Assembly (NCBI RefSeq): GCF_029607905.1
Contig: NZ_JAPHEH010000001.1
Location: 2,571,530-2,635,529, forward strand
Reading direction: 5' to 3'
Origin: Thiovibrio frasassiensis
GTDB taxonomy: Bacteria > Desulfobacterota > Desulfobulbia > Desulfobulbales > Desulfurivibrionaceae
DNA: 64,000 bases
Shown: positions 46,040 through 54,695 of the stretch, piece by piece
How the letters are laid out: each line of letters starts with the position of its first letter
Numbering within the stretch: the first letter of the stretch is position 1
Made by a program: the position numbers and the translations under genes
Notes under the pieces: model-generated
The model's database searches: none
What the model saw: the letters and a program-made list of their open reading frames with translations, nothing else
What the model was told of the DNA's origin: nothing

Positions 46040-48286
46040 ATGACGATCCCCGCCCGGCTCAAAGCATTTTTCACCCTCTCCCCCTTCAAGGTCGGCTGCC
46101 TGGTAACCCTGGCAGCCGTCCTGCTTTTCGCTTCCTTTGGCCAGCAAAAACCCGAGATCCTGCAAACCCTCGACAACCGGTTGACCGACACCATGTTCCG
46201 TTACCGGGGCACGGTTACCCCTTCCCAACCCATCGTCATCGTCGATATCGACGAAAAGAGCCTGCGGTCCATCGGCCAATGGCCATGGCCTCGACAGATC
46301 GTAGCGAAGATGGTGCACAACCTCGGCGCGGGCGGGGCAAAGGTCGTTGGCTTGGATATCGTTTTTGCCGAATCAGACCGCACCTCACCCAAAAACTTTA
46401 TTGAGGAAATGCAGCAACTGCTCCCGACCCAACTCCCCCAGGAAACCCTGAACGAGTTGAAGGCCAGCGAGGCGCTGGACCACGATCTCGCTCTGGGCAA
46501 GGCGTTGGCTGCAACCCCCTCGGTGTTGGGCTACGTCTTTCAAACCCAGAACGACGGGTTGAAAAACCAGGCAGATATCCCCTTTCCCTCCGCAACCACC
46601 CGCCTCGTGCCCAGCACCACCCGGTATGAGGACATCTCCCTGCGCCGGGCCTACCGGGCCATTACCAACGTTATCTCCGTGGCCCAAGGCGAGAGCGAGG
46701 GATTTTTCAATGTGTTCCCTGATTCTGCGGGTACGGTGCGCAAGGTGCCGCTCTTCATGATGCTGGATGGCGTCCCCTACCCCTCCCTTGCCCTGGAAGT
46801 GGCGCGGATCGGCCTGGGGGAACAGGAGGCAACCATCCATATCTCACGGCAGGATAAAACAAGAGGCAGAGATATCCTCGGGATCGAGCTGGGCGCATCC
46901 TTTATCCCCACCGATGAACAGGGGCAGATCACCATCAATTTCAGGGGCCCGGGCCAGACCTACCCCTATCTTTCCGCGGCAGAGATCCTGGCAGGCACCA
47001 ACCTGGAACGGGTACGGGGCAAATATGTGCTCGTCGGCACCTCAGCCGCCGGACTGCTTGACCTCAGGGCCACGCCCTTTTCCAACATCTATCCGGGGGT
47101 TGAAGTGCACGCCACCATCATCGACAACATCCTGAGCCACGACCCGTTTGTCTACGACATCTTCACCGAGATCGGCATCACCTATGCCCTGCTCCTCATC
47201 GGCGGCCTGGGCTTAAGCGCGCTCCTCGCCTATGCCACCCCCTTGGCCGGCGGCCTCGGCGGGTTGTTGCTCTTCTTGGCCGCCCTGACCGGCAACTATT
47301 TTTTCTTTTTCAGTCAGAACCAGCTCCTCGGCCTCTCCTATCCGCTCCTGACCGTCCTGGCCATTTTCCTGATGGTCACCCTGTTCAACTACTTTTTCGA
47401 AGGCCAGAAAAAACGGTTCATCAGCTCGGCCTTTGGCCACTACGTCTCCCCGCAGATCGTGCACCAGCTTCTGGAACATCCGGAAAAACTTTCCCTGCAA
47501 GGAGAGGAAAAAAACCTGACCGTGCTGTTTAGCGATATCCGGGGCTTCACCTCCATCTCCGAAAAAATGACCTCCGAAGAGCTTGGCCACTTCATGAATG
47601 AGTATCTCACGGCCATGAGCCATCTCATTTTTGAGCACAAGGGAACCGTTGACAAATTCATCGGCGACGCTATCATGGCCATTTGGGGCGCACCCATTGA
47701 AGATAGTGACCACGCCGCCAACTGTGTGCGGGCGGCCTTCCGGATGATGGCCCAACTTGACACCCTGCAAACCGACTGGCAGAAACGGGGGCTCCCCGAT
47801 GTGGCTATCCGCATCGGGATCAACACCGGGGTCATGAGCGTGGGCAACTTCGGCAGCGACCAGCGCTTTGATTATACGGTCATGGGCGACAACGTCAATC
47901 TTGCCTCCCGGCTGGAAGGGGCGAACAAAACCTACGGCACCAGCATCGCCATCTCGGAATACACCAAGACTGCGCTGGGAGAAGGGTTTTACTGCCGGCT
48001 CCTCGATCTGGTCCGGGTCAAGGGTAAAGAAATCCCGGTGCGGATCTACGAACCCCTCTGCGAAGGCGAGCCGGAACCGGAGCTGAAAAAGGAAACAGAG
48101 TTATTTGCCGCGGCGCTGCACCATTACGCAAACCGCGAGTTTCAGGAGGCGGCAGAAATCATCCTCGCCCTCAACAACGCGCACCCCACACCACTCTATG
48201 CGCTTTACCTTGACCGGCTCAGCCACTTCGCGGCCAACCCGCCACCGGAAGATTGGGACGGCGCCTTCACCTTTACCACCAAATAA
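46040..48286 (+). CDS. CHASE2-domain adenylate cyclase
   Basis: A 748-residue class III adenylyl cyclase. The first membrane helix (about 16-32) precedes an extracytoplasmic CHASE2 domain (about 45-350) with PIVIVDIDEKSLRSIGQWPWPR. Three to four helices follow (about 360-430), then the cytosolic cyclase domain (about 475-680). Metal-binding Asp residues are in LFSDIRGFTS (near 492) and FIGDAIMAIWGAP. The adenine-selecting Lys lies in VDKFIGD, the Asp in FDYTVMGDNVNLASRLEG. All catalytic residues appear intact. It senses a periplasmic signal, unknown here. Translation is probably coupled to the upstream cargo gene, as no strong ribosome binding site is visible. Confidence 0.9.
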   Translation: MTIPARLKAFFTLSPFKVGCLVTLAAVLLFASFGQQKPEILQTLDNRLTDTMFRYRGTVTPSQPIVIVDIDEKSLRSIGQWPWPRQIVAKMVHNLGAGGAKVVGLDIVFAESDRTSPKNFIEEMQQLLPTQLPQETLNELKASEALDHDLALGKALAATPSVLGYVFQTQNDGLKNQADIPFPSATTRLVPSTTRYEDISLRRAYRAITNVISVAQGESEGFFNVFPDSAGTVRKVPLFMMLDGVPYPSLALEVARIGLGEQEATIHISRQDKTRGRDILGIELGASFIPTDEQGQITINFRGPGQTYPYLSAAEILAGTNLERVRGKYVLVGTSAAGLLDLRATPFSNIYPGVEVHATIIDNILSHDPFVYDIFTEIGITYALLLIGGLGLSALLAYATPLAGGLGGLLLFLAALTGNYFFFFSQNQLLGLSYPLLTVLAIFLMVTLFNYFFEGQKKRFISSAFGHYVSPQIVHQLLEHPEKLSLQGEEKNLTVLFSDIRGFTSISEKMTSEELGHFMNEYLTAMSHLIFEHKGTVDKFIGDAIMAIWGAPIEDSDHAANCVRAAFRMMAQLDTLQTDWQKRGLPDVAIRIGINTGVMSVGNFGSDQRFDYTVMGDNVNLASRLEGANKTYGTSIAISEYTKTALGEGFYCRLLDLVRVKGKEIPVRIYEPLCEGEPEPELKKETELFAAALHHYANREFQEAAEIILALNNAHPTPLYALYLDRLSHFAANPPPEDWDGAFTFTTK

Positions 48287-48325
48287 CCGGGCATTGCCCA
48301 GACGCAAGCCCAAGGAGAACACACC

Positions 48326-49267
48326 ATGCCGGATTCCTCACTCCACGACCTCATCATCATCGGCGGTGGCCCAGGCGGCTATACCGCAGGCATCTATGCG
48401 CAACGGGCCGCCCTGAAAACAGTCCTCATTGAAAAAGGTATCCCCGGCGGCCAGTTGAACAATACCGACGAGGTGGAGAACTGGCCCGGCACCGAAAAGA
48501 TCAGCGGCGCGGACTTGGCCATCCAATTTTCCCAGCATGCCGCAGCCTATGATCTTGCGGTTTTGAACCGTGAGGTTGTTGGGATTGAACCGGGACGTAA
48601 CCACCATACGATCCTCTTGGATAACGGAGAAAAACTCACAAGCCACGCAGTTATTCTTGCCACCGGCGGCAGCCCGAAAAAACTGGGAATTCCGGGGGAA
48701 GACCAAAATTATGGCCGAGGGGTTTCTTACTGCGCCGTGTGCGACGGCTTCTTTTTTCGAAACAAAACCGTGGTGGTGGTGGGCGGGGGCGACAGCGCCC
48801 TGGAGGAATCCCTCTATCTGGCCAAGCTCGCCAAACGGGTGTACATCGCCCATCGGCGGGATGCCTTCCGGGCCGGCATGATCCTGCAAAAGAGGGTGCT
48901 GCATGAAGAACGGATCACCGTGCTCTGGAACACGGTGCTGACCGAGATCCAGGCGGATGCACAGGGGGTGAATGGGGTAATCACCCGGAATACCATGGAT
49001 GGCACGACCTCCGCCCTGGCCACCGATGGGGTCTTCGTCTTTATCGGCTTTGAGCCGAACAATGGACTGGTTCCGGCAGGCACCAAGATGAACGCCAACG
49101 GCTATGTGATTGCGGATGAGAAATGCGAAACCAACACCCCGGGCATCTTCGTAGTGGGCGATCTCAAGGAAAAATACGCCAAACAGATCGTCACAGCCGC
49201 GGCGGACGGCTGCACCGCAGCCCTGGCCGCGGCCCATTACGTGGAGAATAAGAAGAGCGGGGCCTGA
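48326..49267 (+). CDS. trxB: Thioredoxin reductase
   Basis: An NADPH-dependent flavoenzyme of 313 residues that reduces thioredoxin in the cytosol. FAD-binding GGGPGGYTAGIY is at residues 10-21, the redox pair CAVC near 135 (SYCAVCDGFF), the NADPH site VVGGGDSALEE near 150 and the second FAD motif TNTPGIFVVGDL near 270. AAGGAG lies 8 nt before the ATG. It is 39 bp after the cyclase gene, so it may be its last operon partner. It converges with the rhomboid gene. Confidence 0.94.
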   Translation: MPDSSLHDLIIIGGGPGGYTAGIYAQRAALKTVLIEKGIPGGQLNNTDEVENWPGTEKISGADLAIQFSQHAAAYDLAVLNREVVGIEPGRNHHTILLDNGEKLTSHAVILATGGSPKKLGIPGEDQNYGRGVSYCAVCDGFFFRNKTVVVVGGGDSALEESLYLAKLAKRVYIAHRRDAFRAGMILQKRVLHEERITVLWNTVLTEIQADAQGVNGVITRNTMDGTTSALATDGVFVFIGFEPNNGLVPAGTKMNANGYVIADEKCETNTPGIFVVGDLKEKYAKQIVTAAADGCTAALAAAHYVENKKSGA

Positions 49268-49291
49268 GAAAAAAAAGCTGCTCCACCCGTG

Positions 49292-49993
49292 CTACAACCA
49301 CACCTGCCCTGATTTATCGCCAGAGCTTCGTTTGAAAAAGTAGAGCAGCAGCACCCCGGCCACAAAGCCGCCGACATGGGCCCACCAGGCAACCCCGCCT
49401 TCGATCCCCTTACCCACCGCAATCTGCTGCGCAGCCCCTTGCAGAAACTGCATGAGAAACCAGAAGCCGATAAAAAAATAGGCCGGGATCTCCACCAGAT
49501 AAAAAAGAATGAAGATCGGGATAAAGGTGAGGATCCGGGCGCGGGGATAGAGGAGAAAATAAGCGCCAAGCACCCCGGAAATAGCGCCGCTCGCCCCGAT
49601 CATCGGGACCTGGGAGTGGGGGTTGGCCCAGAACTGGGCAAGGGTGGCACCCACCCCGCAGAGGAGATAAAAGAGCAGATAACGGCCATGCCCCATCCGG
49701 TCTTCCACGTTATCGCCAAAAATCCACAGCATCCAGAGATTGGAAAAAACATGGAAGAGACTGCCATGGAGAAACATGGCGCTGAATATCGGGGTATACC
49801 CGCTCAGAGAGATAACGCTTCCCGCCTGTTCGGCAGCAAAACGGACCGGGACAAAACCATGGGCGACAATAAAGGTTTCCATTTCCTGGCCGAGGCTCAG
49901 CTGGTAGACAAAGCAAAGAATATTAACGATGATCAGCCAGAGATTGACTACCGGGAAATGTCGAGAAGGAACATCATCTTTTAAGGGGAACAT
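49292..49993 (-). CDS. Rhomboid-family intramembrane serine protease
   Basis: A 233-residue inner-membrane protease. The N-terminus MFPLKDDVPSRHFPVVNLWLI precedes the first helix. The catalytic Ser is in GASGAISGVLGAYF (about 135-148), the His in AHVGGFVAGVLLLYF near the C-terminus, and the loop-1 motif appears as SNLWMLWIFGDNVED. It is the six-helix bacterial type. The gene follows the sensor kinase gene on the same strand across 17 bp. Confidence 0.9.
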   Translation of the reverse strand: MFPLKDDVPSRHFPVVNLWLIIVNILCFVYQLSLGQEMETFIVAHGFVPVRFAAEQAGSVISLSGYTPIFSAMFLHGSLFHVFSNLWMLWIFGDNVEDRMGHGRYLLFYLLCGVGATLAQFWANPHSQVPMIGASGAISGVLGAYFLLYPRARILTFIPIFILFYLVEIPAYFFIGFWFLMQFLQGAAQQIAVGKGIEGGVAWWAHVGGFVAGVLLLYFFKRSSGDKSGQVWL

Positions 49994-50010
49994 GCCTCAA
50001 CAATTCCCTG

Positions 50011-51411
50011 TCATCCCTGGTCAACAGGGATTTCGTCCGGATCGGGCAGGGGCAGGATGAAGTAAAAATTATTCCCCTCTTCCGTGGCTTCATAGCCTGC
50101 CACCCCGCCATGGATCTCCACCACCTGCTTGACAAAAGCGAGGCCGTGCCCGGTTCCGGGCTCAGCCTGAACCCCTTCCCCCCGCACCCCGTCGGCAAAA
50201 ACCATTTTCGCCTCGCCCTGGGAAAGATGCTCCCCGGTGGTGAAGACGTTGAATTTGACCGCCCCCTTGCCTGGGCCGAAATAATCGGCAAGCAGCTCGC
50301 GGCCATAGGCCACCGCCTTCCTCACCTTGCCGTTGCGGCCCATAATCTCACCGGTATACTTCACCGCGTTGGAAAAAAGATTGGCATACACCTGGGAAAG
50401 CAAGCCGACATCCACCCGGAGAAAGAGTTCCTCCTCCTGCATATCCTCGGGCTTTTCCACCACAATCCCCCGGGCACCGAATCTGCTCAAATAATGATCC
50501 AGCTGGGGGGAAACAATCTCTCGATCGATGGAGCATTTGCGGGGGCGCAGGACAAAACGGCCCTGGGCAAAATGATCCCGCCGAAACAGGCTCTCGAGAA
50601 AGAGGCTGTAATTGGCATGGTGCTCCAGCAACTCTCGGTGGTTTTCCAGCAGGCTCCGGTGCAGGGTGCTCACCTTGCTGATCACCAGCTCACAGCTGGC
50701 ACTGGGCACACCCTGGCCCGCCTTTAACCCGGCAATGAGTTTTTCCAATTCATCGATATCGCCGATGCGGGCCTTGAGCTGATTGAAGAGATGTTTGAAA
50801 TACATGTTGGGGGTGATGACATTGTGTTCGATGTCCATCACCAGGTTGTTGATGAACTGCAGATGCCTGATATTATCGTATGAGATAAGACGGTTGTGCA
50901 GATTATAGCCGATGCGGTTTACATATTTGCGGAGAAAAAAACGATCGGCCTGGGAAATTTTTCCCAGGGGATAGACCTCAAAAACCCCCATGACCTGCAT
51001 ATTGACCGGGAGCATCCCTTCGGACTGCGTTTGCGCGGAAGGCTTGCAATGAATCGGCACCAGGAGGGAATGCTCGCTCTCGTAGCTCTTAAAGGTCAGC
51101 CGCACATACTCCGGGGCTGCAATCGGTTTTGCCAGCAACCCGTTGCGGCTGTCACAGACAAGCAGCAGCTTTTCCTGACCCTTGTCGAAAAGATAGAGCC
51201 GACTGTGCAACCCGAGAAACTCGGAGAGGGCTGCCACGCAGACCCGATAAAAATCCTCGTTGGAGTCAAACTCCTGGGCAAGATCGAAAAAGGCACGCAA
51301 GAGATCATTCTGGACAGGGCTGAGATTATAGCTCGCGTAGCTGCGCTTCTTTTCCCTGATCCGCGACCTGATCTGCTGCAAATCCATGCATGAATGGGGT
51401 TCTTGGCTCAT
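50011..51411 (-). CDS. GAF-type sensor histidine kinase (diverged)
   Basis: A cytosolic kinase of about 466 residues. A coiled N-terminus, then a GAF-like domain (about 30-180), a helical dimerisation region (about 185-300) with HLQFINNLVMDIEHNV, whose candidate phospho-His is not at a standard HExxxP site, and a HATPase domain (about 310-455) with the N-box NLFSNAVKYTG and the G-box GTGHGLAFVKQVVEIHGG. Because the His box is diverged, I cannot be sure that autophosphorylation occurs. The ATG at 51411 follows AGGGAG closely; a TTG six codons earlier is the alternative. Confidence 0.75.
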   Translation of the reverse strand: MSQEPHSCMDLQQIRSRIREKKRSYASYNLSPVQNDLLRAFFDLAQEFDSNEDFYRVCVAALSEFLGLHSRLYLFDKGQEKLLLVCDSRNGLLAKPIAAPEYVRLTFKSYESEHSLLVPIHCKPSAQTQSEGMLPVNMQVMGVFEVYPLGKISQADRFFLRKYVNRIGYNLHNRLISYDNIRHLQFINNLVMDIEHNVITPNMYFKHLFNQLKARIGDIDELEKLIAGLKAGQGVPSASCELVISKVSTLHRSLLENHRELLEHHANYSLFLESLFRRDHFAQGRFVLRPRKCSIDREIVSPQLDHYLSRFGARGIVVEKPEDMQEEELFLRVDVGLLSQVYANLFSNAVKYTGEIMGRNGKVRKAVAYGRELLADYFGPGKGAVKFNVFTTGEHLSQGEAKMVFADGVRGEGVQAEPGTGHGLAFVKQVVEIHGGVAGYEATEEGNNFYFILPLPDPDEIPVDQG

Positions 51412-51494
51412 GATCTCCCTGAACTGCAAGCGCTTACCGCATATTTTCTGCTTCCAGAAAATATCCTATCACATGGACCGGCACAGACAAAAAA

Positions 51495-52028
51495 CTAATT
51501 CCGGTCAACCAGCACGATTTCATCGGCTCCGCTTTTTTCAGCCAACCGCACATGAATATGCTCATCAACCTTGACCGGGATGTCCATCCCCACATAGTCG
51601 GGCTGGATCGGCAACTCCCGCCCGCCCCGATCAACCAAGACGGCCAACTGGATGCGAAGCGGCCGACCGATATCCATCAGGGCATCCATGGCGGCCCGAA
51701 TGGTGCGGCCGGTGAAGATGACATCATCGACCAGAACAACCACCATCTCCTCCATGGGAAAGGATATGCTGGTTTTCTTGACAATGGGATTCTGGCTGGC
51801 CAGGCTCCAGTCATCCCGATAGAGCGTGATATCCAGGGTGCCGGTGGGCAACTCGATCTTCTCCCGGTCCTGAATCAACTTCTGGATCCTATCGGCGAGA
51901 AAGACTCCGCCGGTATGGATGCCGATTATGGCCAGATTGGCAACGCCGTGGTTGTTTTCCACGATCTGCAGGGCAATCCGGTGCAAGGACCGGTCTATAT
52001 CCTCCGCCGTCATGATCCGTTTTTCCAT
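51495..52028 (-). CDS. pyrR: PyrR bifunctional pyrimidine regulator/uracil phosphoribosyltransferase
   Basis: A 177-residue PyrR. The PRPP loop VVLVDDVIFTGRTIRAAMDAL (about 95-115) and the N-terminal RIMTAEDIDRSL are characteristic, as is LVDRGGRELPIQPDYVG. In Gram-positives it attenuates pyr operons by binding mRNA; in many other bacteria it mainly acts as uracil phosphoribosyltransferase. No pyr biosynthesis gene or attenuator is visible here. GGAGG stands before the ATG. It lies 38 bp downstream of purN. Confidence 0.93.
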   Translation of the reverse strand: MEKRIMTAEDIDRSLHRIALQIVENNHGVANLAIIGIHTGGVFLADRIQKLIQDREKIELPTGTLDITLYRDDWSLASQNPIVKKTSISFPMEEMVVVLVDDVIFTGRTIRAAMDALMDIGRPLRIQLAVLVDRGGRELPIQPDYVGMDIPVKVDEHIHVRLAEKSGADEIVLVDRN

Positions 52029-52066
52029 CTTTTTTCCTCCAGGATTTAGGAACAACCACTGCCGGG

Positions 52067-52633
52067 TTACGGCCAGAACGAATCGATACCCCGGGCCACC
52101 ACCGTGTTGATCGCCTCGGGATAGGCCTCGCATTCTGCGGCAAAAACCTTATGGGCGATATCGTCAGGGGTGTCGCTCTCTTCAAGCGGCACACACCGCT
52201 GGACCACAATCGGCCCCTCGTCATACACCTCGTTGGCAAAGTGCACCGTACAACCGCTGACCTTCACCCCCCGCGCCTTTGCGGCCCGATGCACCCGCAT
52301 GCCATACATCCCCGCCCCGCAAAAGGACGGGATCAAAGAAGGGTGGATGTTGAGTACCGCCCGCCGCAGACGGGGCGGGGGTGCATAGAGCTTCAGATAC
52401 CCGGCCAGCAGCACCAGCTCGATCCCGTACTGCTCAAGAATAGCGTTGATGGCAGCATTGTCCTTGGCGTGGAAGGCCGGGTAGCCATATTTTCTCGCCT
52501 TGTCCAAGCCGAGGGCATCCGGCAGGTTGGAGAGCACCACCTCAATACTTCCCTGCATGGTCCCGGCCGCAATCCGTTCGTGAAAATTGTCGAGGGTCCT
52601 GCCGGAGCCGGAGAGCAATACCGCCATCTTCAT
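52067..52633 (-). CDS. purN: Phosphoribosylglycinamide formyltransferase PurN
   Basis: A 188-residue GART enzyme of purine synthesis, transferring formyl from 10-formyl-THF to GAR. The catalytic residues lie in LNIHPSLIPSF (Asn and His) and in VHFANEVYDEGPIV (Asp of YDEGP). AVLLSGSGRTLDN opens the protein. The ATG at 52633 follows AGGTGG at 5 nt. Its start lies close behind the stop of the IMP cyclohydrolase gene, so the two purine genes are coupled. Confidence 0.88.
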   Translation of the reverse strand: MKMAVLLSGSGRTLDNFHERIAAGTMQGSIEVVLSNLPDALGLDKARKYGYPAFHAKDNAAINAILEQYGIELVLLAGYLKLYAPPPRLRRAVLNIHPSLIPSFCGAGMYGMRVHRAAKARGVKVSGCTVHFANEVYDEGPIVVQRCVPLEESDTPDDIAHKVFAAECEAYPEAINTVVARGIDSFWP

Positions 52634-52642
52634 TGCTGCCAC

Positions 52643-53257
52643 CTACTTGAAATAAGGATTGCTGTCGACATCCACGCTCTTCAGCCATTTGACGATGGTG
52701 GTGTCATAGGTGCTGGTCAGGGCAAAGACCTTTACCGCCAGGCGGAAACGGGTCTTGAGGGTGGTGTTGCCGGTGGCCTTGATCTCGGCCAGCACCTGCG
52801 GGTAATCAGCCGGATCAACGATCACCGTGACATCCTGAAAATTCTTGGCACTGGAGCGCAGCATGGTGGGCCCGCCGATATCGATGTTTTCAATGGCATC
52901 CCCCAGGGTACAGTCTGGGTTAGCCACGGTTTTCTCAAAGGCGTAAAGATTCACCGCCACCAGATCGATGGCCTGCAAGCCATGCTCCTGCATCTGGCGC
53001 AGATGGTCGGGATTGGACTTCTGGGCGAGAATGCCGCCGTGTACCTTGGGGTGCAGGGTCTTGACCCGGCCGTCGAGCATCTCAGGAAAGCCGGTGAATT
53101 CGGAAACGTCCTTCACCTTGATGCCGTTGTCCCGCATCTTCTTGGCGGTGCCGCCGGTGGAGAGGATCTCGATCCCAAGCTGCTCCAGTTCGCGGGCAAA
53201 TCCCTCGATCCCGGATTTATCCGTGAGACTGATCAGCGCTCTTTCTATCTTTTTCAT
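52643..53257 (-). CDS. purH: Stand-alone IMP cyclohydrolase (N-terminal half of PurH)
   Basis: A 204-residue protein that equals only the IMP cyclohydrolase (MGS-like) half of Pur[34 protein letters not shown], then [22 protein letters not shown] and [13 protein letters not shown]. The AICAR transformylase half (about 320 more residues) is absent and there is no remnant downstream, where purN begins. The stop is clean and the protein ends NPYFK. It should close FAICAR to IMP, so transformylase must be coded elsewhere. AGGAGG precedes the ATG. Confidence 0.9.
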   Translation of the reverse strand: MKKIERALISLTDKSGIEGFARELEQLGIEILSTGGTAKKMRDNGIKVKDVSEFTGFPEMLDGRVKTLHPKVHGGILAQKSNPDHLRQMQEHGLQAIDLVAVNLYAFEKTVANPDCTLGDAIENIDIGGPTMLRSSAKNFQDVTVIVDPADYPQVLAEIKATGNTTLKTRFRLAVKVFALTSTYDTTIVKWLKSVDVDSNPYFK

Positions 53258-53419
53258 GCCTTCCTCCTGAATCCTGGATATCATCTCAAAAAATTTCGTT
53301 CTCTACCGCAACCTTAGAAAAAACACTGTAACGTAAAGAGGCCCAGACGCAAAGCAAACAGATAGCCGGAGACAAAAAAGCCTCCGTGCTCTTCTCCGGC
53401 AAAATCCTGCGCCTTCCCC

Positions 53420-53812
53420 CTACTGCTCTTTTTTGATAAACCTCCTGATCAAGCGCCTATCCCGCTTGCCAGGCCGACCCGGCGGAGCCGCGCCAACCAC
53501 GCGCAACAGACGTTGCGCCTCCCTGGCCTGGGCGCGGGCCGCAATGCTCTCCGGGGTCTCCTCGTAGAGCAGTTGTGCCTCCGGGGCACCCCGCCGCTGG
53601 CTGCTGAGCGCCCGGACAACTATGGCGAATTCGTCCTGATCCTTCTGGATCCGCACAGCATCGCCCACCGCCAGCAAACGGGAAGGCTTTACCCGCAAGC
53701 CCCCCACCTGAACCTTGCCCCCGGCCACGGCCTGGGAGGCTAAGGCGCGGGTCTTGAAAAAACGGGCGGCCCACAGCCATTTATCGAGGCGGACCTGACT
53801 CTCCTCACTCAT
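53420..53812 (-). CDS. S4-domain RNA-binding protein (Hsp15-like)
   Basis: A 130-residue protein of the HslR/Hsp15 type. VRLDKWLWAARFFKTRALASQAV (about residues 7-29) is the S4 RNA-binding fold, with KPSRLLAVGDAVRI continuing it. A highly basic C-terminal tail (GKRDRRLIRRFIKK) fits binding to stalled 50S subunits. I start at the ATG behind GGAGG. It lies upstream of the IMP cyclohydrolase gene on the same strand, with about 160 bp between. Confidence 0.88.
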   Translation of the reverse strand: MSEESQVRLDKWLWAARFFKTRALASQAVAGGKVQVGGLRVKPSRLLAVGDAVRIQKDQDEFAIVVRALSSQRRGAPEAQLLYEETPESIAARAQAREAQRLLRVVGAAPPGRPGKRDRRLIRRFIKKEQ

Positions 53813-53949
53813 TGTTCTTGGTGCCTCCTCCCGCTCTCTTTCCAGCCTAGCACAGTTCACATCCCAGGGCCAAGTGCCATCAAAGGGGATCCCTTAACCC
53901 CGTTTACCGCTTTCCGCAGGGATGTAAATAGTGTATATATCTTCCCACC

Positions 53950-54687
53950 ATGAAGCTCAATACCGTCGGCATAAAAGATATCAGGTATCCGGTGCGGGTG
54001 CGCGAAAAATCCGGAGGCATGCAGGAGACCGTGGCCAGCATCAGCCTCCAGGTTAGCCTGCCGCGCCAGTACCGGGAATCCTGCGTTTCCACCTTCATCA
54101 AGGTTTTGAACACCTACCAGGATGAGATGAGCAACCGGATCTTCAGGAACCTTTTGGCCGAGGTGAAGGAAGAGTTGCGGGCTGAATCGGCCCATGTGGA
54201 AATGACCTTCCCCTATTTTCTGGAAAAAAAGGCGCCGACCACCGGCACCGCAGGCCTCATGGAATATACCTGCCGCTTCACCGGCGGCATCGGCAAGGAT
54301 GAAGACTTCGTCCTCTCGGTCTGGGTGCCGGTGACCACCTTATGTCCCTGCTCCAGAGAGATCAGCGAGTGCGGCGCCCACAACCAGCGGGGCGAGGTGA
54401 ACCTCACCGTCAAATACTCAGGCTTTATCTGGATGGAAGAGCTCATCGTCATGGCCGAGGCGGGCGGGTCCTGCGAGGTGTATTCCCTGCTGAAACGACC
54501 GGATGAGAAGTATGTGACGGAAAAGGCCTACAACAACCCGATGTTTGTCGAAGACGCGGTGCGCAAGGTGGCGGAACAGGCCATGGCCCATCCGGCCATC
54601 ACCTGGTTTTCCGTAAGCGTGGAGAGTTTTGAATCCATCCACAAGCACAGTGCCTATGCCTATGTGGACAGCGACGAAATCCGTTGA
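53950..54687 (+). CDS. folE2: GTP cyclohydrolase IB (FolE2)
   Basis: A 245-residue FolE2, which converts GTP to dihydroneopterin triphosphate for folate or queuosine synthesis. The type-defining segment VPVTTLCPCSREISECGAHNQRG (about 126-148) holds the metal-binding Cys and the following His. It is the only plus-strand gene in a 15-kb run of minus-strand genes and converges on the diguanylate cyclase gene at 8 bp. The upstream region shows no zinc-uptake regulator box, though folE2 is often zinc-controlled. Confidence 0.94.
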   Translation: MKLNTVGIKDIRYPVRVREKSGGMQETVASISLQVSLPRQYRESCVSTFIKVLNTYQDEMSNRIFRNLLAEVKEELRAESAHVEMTFPYFLEKKAPTTGTAGLMEYTCRFTGGIGKDEDFVLSVWVPVTTLCPCSREISECGAHNQRGEVNLTVKYSGFIWMEELIVMAEAGGSCEVYSLLKRPDEKYVTEKAYNNPMFVEDAVRKVAEQAMAHPAITWFSVSVESFESIHKHSAYAYVDSDEIR

Positions 54688-54695
54688 GTCTCGGC

